A stretch of DNA of 64,000 nt from assembly GCF_023910625.1 (NCBI RefSeq), contig NZ_JAAVVW010000003.1, forward strand, positions 2,418,001 through 2,482,000, in the 5' to 3' direction. The stretch's first letter is position 1. Each line of letters begins with the position of its first letter. The notes under the pieces were generated by a model that was not told the origin of the DNA, ran no database searches, and saw only the letters and a program-made list of their open reading frames with translations. Below, piece after piece: positions 61,547 to 64,000 of the stretch. The position numbers and the translations under genes were made by a program. Source of the stretch: Limnohabitans sp. GTDB lineage: Bacteria; Pseudomonadota; Gammaproteobacteria; Burkholderiales; Burkholderiaceae_C.

Positions 61547-62046
61547 GTCAGACCATGCCTTCGAGCTCCCAACGCACAGTGATTGCACAGGCCGTGCGCG
61601 ATGCGGCCACTTTGGCGGCCATGACGCTGGATGATTTGGACGCGGTCATGGCCATCGAGCAAACCGTTTACAGCCACCCTTGGTCGCGCGGCAATTTCAT
61701 GGATTCGCTCAATCCGCTGTTTGATGCCCAATGCCTCTGGCTGAAGGGCGAGTTGCTGGGTTACTTTCTGGCCATGCGCGGCTTTACGGAGATGCATTTG
61801 CTCAACATCACCCTGGCCCCCGCGCACCAGGCTCAGGGCTGGGGCCGCATGATGCTGGATGCGCTGGCGCTGATATCACGCCACACAGGTGCCCAATCGC
61901 TTTGGCTGGAGGTGCGCCAGAGCAACCAGCGCGCCTTGCAGGTGTATGCGCACTATGGTTTCAAACAAGTGGGTGTCCGCAAGGATTACTATCCGGCAAG
62001 CCACCAGCAGCGAGAACATGCGGTGGTAATGAGTTTGGAACTGTGA
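61543..62046 (+). CDS. rimI: Ribosomal-protein-alanine N-acetyltransferase (RimI-like)
   Basis: 167 aa, GNAT fold: DLDAVMAIEQTVYSHPWSRG, LGYFLAMRGFTEMHLLNITL, acetyl-CoA loop APAHQAQGWGRMMLDALA and SLWLEVRQSNQRALQVYAHY. Acetylates N-terminal Ala of ribosomal S18 in known cases. tsaB-rimI linkage is standard. An N-terminal ~20-residue extension is longer than in E. coli. Confidence 0.93.
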   Translation: MSQTMPSSSQRTVIAQAVRDAATLAAMTLDDLDAVMAIEQTVYSHPWSRGNFMDSLNPLFDAQCLWLKGELLGYFLAMRGFTEMHLLNITLAPAHQAQGWGRMMLDALALISRHTGAQSLWLEVRQSNQRALQVYAHYGFKQVGVRKDYYPASHQQREHAVVMSLEL

Positions 62047-62942
62047 GCCAGGACATGAGCGACCCAACCCGATTTGACCTTGATGAGCGCCAGCGCGCCA
62101 TGCTGGCCGAAATGGGCGTGCGCGTCTGGTGGCCGCAGCGCTCCGGTGGTGCGTCCCATGCGCTGGCCGAGGCCACAGCACCTGCCGCCTCAGTCCAAAG
62201 TGTGTCCGCCCCAGCATTGACCGCTGCCGTTGTGCCATCCGCAGCCGCCCCGCTGGTGGCCTCGTCCGTGCGCGCAGCGCCATCCGTTCGACCGGTAACA
62301 CCCCAGGCTGCGACTGCTGCTCCGGCTTTTGCACCTTTGCCCGAAGGTTTGCCGGGCATGGCCTGGCCTGAGCTGCAAGCCACTGCCAACCACTGTGCAT
62401 CTTGCGCCTTGTGTGCGGCACGCCAATCGCCGATTTTGGGCACAGCCCATGCCCCGGCCTACTGGATGGTGGTGGGCGACTTGCCCAGCGAAGAGGACGA
62501 TGACAAGGGCACACCTTTCAACGGGCCCGAGGGGCAGTTACTCGACAACATGCTACAAGCCGTGGGTGTGCGCCGGCAAAGCGCCGACCAAGTTGCTGCG
62601 GCCAATCCCACGCAAGCCCTGGCTTACCTGACGCACGCTGTCAAATGCCGCCCACCGCGTGGGCGCAACCCTGATGCAGCTGAGTTATCGGTTTGCGCGG
62701 CCTATTTGTCCCGCCAGGTCCAATTGGTTCAGCCGAGAGTGATTTTGGCCATGGGTCGTTTTGCCATCCAGTCTTTGTTGGGCAGCACAGAGCCCCTGGG
62801 TCAATTGCGCGGGCGATTGCACGCCTTTCAGGGAGTGCCCGTGGTGACCACTTACCCCCCCGGCAACTTGCTGCGCCAGCCTGCCGACAAGGCCAAAGCC
62901 TGGGCCGATCTGGTGTTGGCCTTGCAGGTGGTCAAAGGCTGA
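62043..62942 (+). CDS. Uracil-DNA glycosylase, family 4
   Basis: 299 aa from GTG 62043 (GTGA overlap with rimI); ATG 62055 is the alternative. An Ala/Val/Pro-rich linker (about 40-105) precedes the catalytic domain. Family 4 marks: CASCALC iron-sulfur Cys near 120, VGDLPSEEDDDKGTPFNGPE (active-site block) and KCRPPRGRNPDAAELSVC (remaining cluster Cys). Excises uracil from DNA using a 4Fe-4S enzyme. Confidence 0.92.
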   Translation: MSQDMSDPTRFDLDERQRAMLAEMGVRVWWPQRSGGASHALAEATAPAASVQSVSAPALTAAVVPSAAAPLVASSVRAAPSVRPVTPQAATAAPAFAPLPEGLPGMAWPELQATANHCASCALCAARQSPILGTAHAPAYWMVVGDLPSEEDDDKGTPFNGPEGQLLDNMLQAVGVRRQSADQVAAANPTQALAYLTHAVKCRPPRGRNPDAAELSVCAAYLSRQVQLVQPRVILAMGRFAIQSLLGSTEPLGQLRGRLHAFQGVPVVTTYPPGNLLRQPADKAKAWADLVLALQVVKG

Positions 62943-62981
62943 TGTCGTCGGTCGGCGCTTCAGCGCCCTGATCGCCTGAGT

Positions 62982-63845
62982 TCAGGACAGGCTGCCCATG
63001 GCCTCGCCCATGACGATGGGGCGGGTCGGTGTCCAGTCGGGGTTGAACCGCATCACCCCGCTCGGGAACAGCATCACCACGGTGGAGCCCAGCAAAAATC
63101 GACCCATTTCCTCGCCTTGCGCCAGGGTGATGCTGCCCATCTCGTAAGTCCATTCGCGCACCGTGCCGGGGCGGGGTGGATTGACCACGCCGTGCCATAC
63201 GGTGGCCATGCTGCCCACGATGGTGGCCCCCACCAGCACCATCACAAAGGGGCCGTGCTCGCTCTCAAACACGCACACCACCCGCTCGTTGCGGGCAAAC
63301 AGGCCAGGCACGCCACAGGCGGTGGTCGGGTTGACGGAGAACAAATCGCCCGGCACGTGAATCATGCGGGTCAAGCGCCCCGCGCAAGGCATGTGGATGC
63401 GGTGGTAGTCGCGTGGGCTGAGGTACAACGTGGCAAATTCGCCGTCTTGAAAATGCGCGGCCAGTGCCGCGTCGCCGCCCACCAAAGCGCGGGTGCTGTA
63501 GCTGTGGCCCTTGGCCTGGAACACCTGATCGCCCAGAATGGGGCCGCACTGGCTGATGGCCCCGTCCACCGGGCTGACATACGCTGCGGTGGCCAATGGG
63601 CGAGAGCTGGCCTTGAGCGGGCGGGTGAAGAATTCGTTGAAACTCTTGTAACTGGCCGTGTCGGGGTTGGCGGCCTCCATCATGTTCACGTTGTAGCGCT
63701 TGACAAACCAGTTGATGATGCCCGTGGTCGCGCCGCCCCATTGGCTGTCCGCGACCCAGCCGGCAAAGGCGGTCAGGGCTTGTTTGGGCATCAGGTACTG
63801 CGGCAGGACGGCCAGGCGATCCGAAAAAGAGGGGGAACTTGACAT
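62982..63845 (-). CDS. psd: Phosphatidylserine decarboxylase
   Basis: 287 aa. Catalytic parts: YVSPVDGAIS (Asp), YHRIHMPCAG (His) and the LGST processing site in RFLLGSTVVMLFP, where Ser becomes the pyruvoyl group after self-cleavage. Makes phosphatidylethanolamine at the inner membrane. Convergent to the glycosylase gene; divergent from the ABC gene. Confidence 0.97.
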   Translation of the reverse strand: MSSSPSFSDRLAVLPQYLMPKQALTAFAGWVADSQWGGATTGIINWFVKRYNVNMMEAANPDTASYKSFNEFFTRPLKASSRPLATAAYVSPVDGAISQCGPILGDQVFQAKGHSYSTRALVGGDAALAAHFQDGEFATLYLSPRDYHRIHMPCAGRLTRMIHVPGDLFSVNPTTACGVPGLFARNERVVCVFESEHGPFVMVLVGATIVGSMATVWHGVVNPPRPGTVREWTYEMGSITLAQGEEMGRFLLGSTVVMLFPSGVMRFNPDWTPTRPIVMGEAMGSLS

Positions 63846-63938
63846 GAAGGGGCCGCCAGCGCGGTGCAGGAGAAGGCCCTGATTTTATCGGTCACCCGCA
63901 AACCTGCTCAGGCATGTGGTCACGGGCACAATCCGGGC

Positions 63939-64000
63939 ATGAACACCCCCTTGCTATCGGTCGAACATCTGGTCAAACGCTACGGCGACACCACGGTGGT
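63939..64000 (+). CDS. ABC transporter ATP-binding protein (start only)
   Basis: Only the first 20 codons are visible: MNTPLLSVEHLVKRYGDTTV, the typical opening of an ABC ATPase with the A-loop Tyr in KRYGD. The rest lies beyond the right edge; type and substrate cannot be told. Confidence 0.7.
   Translation, partial: MNTPLLSVEHLVKRYGDTTV

Noticed and set aside
1-64000. CRISPR arrays, tRNA and rRNA genes, integrase and att sites
   Set aside because: Looked for but none supported; the island borders show no tRNA or integrase within the window.

Overview
The window looks like a chromosomal segment of a Burkholderiales (Comamonadaceae-like) betaproteobacterium. The evidence is the housekeeping content and order: yajC-secD-secF, dprA facing def-fmt, azlCD, pgk, pyk-fba-purC, purE-purK-sua5 and tsaB-rimI-UDG4-psd, plus a phasin typical of polyhydroxyalkanoate-storing betaproteobacteria. 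The identification rests on gene order and protein character only; no rRNA or tRNA gene was seen.

Layout. (1) 1-12.4 kb is a defense island, visibly less G+C-rich than the rest. A leftward operon of four tightly overlapping genes encodes two unrecognised proteins (333 and 558 aa), a NERD-nuclease/superfamily-1 helicase and a DrmA-like (DISARM/YprA-type) helicase that runs off the left edge. Divergent to it is an AIPR-family abortive-infection gene, and beyond that a C5-cytosine methyltransferase. This is a DISARM-like system with an unusual partner set. (2) 12.4-14.5 kb is a junction: two LexA-like boxes between divergent tiny genes, an alpha/beta hydrolase gene and an IS91-family transposase remnant. 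(3) 14.6-30 kb is a very G+C-rich accessory block. It holds a large SARP/BTAD-type regulator fused to a degenerate cyclase domain, an ATPase and TPRs; a methyltransferase; a membrane protein joining a cyclic-nucleotide-binding-like domain to a CPBP protease-like domain; and a five-gene run (porin-like barrel, small phosphate-binding-like protein, SpoIIE phosphatase/HATPase fusion, STAS protein, Na/Pi cotransporter with PhoU-like tail). A leader carrying two 11-bp direct repeats, the geometry of SARP operators, occurs three times in this block. One copy sits beside a broken duplicate of the porin start. A MaoC-like gene and two tandem REP-like hairpins close the block. (4) 30-34.8 kb holds small accessory genes: an AbiE-like antitoxin/toxin fusion, a phosphoesterase, a DUF4143 ATPase, an Old Yellow Enzyme and an exonuclease fragment. 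(5) 34.8-64 kb is mostly core genome: a hybrid sensor kinase, phasin, protein export, N-terminal formylation/deformylation, glycolysis, purine synthesis, t6A tRNA modification, peptidoglycan and phospholipid genes, with a few gene fragments between them.

How it may work together. The island probably restricts phage DNA: the methyltransferase would mark self DNA, the two helicases (one with a nuclease domain) would act on foreign DNA, and the AIPR protein could be a second layer. The block at 14.6-28.4 kb looks like a self-contained regulon in which the SARP-like protein activates promoters bearing the direct repeats and a phosphatase/STAS partner-switch is co-expressed with phosphate-uptake-like proteins. 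Both models are inference from gene context.
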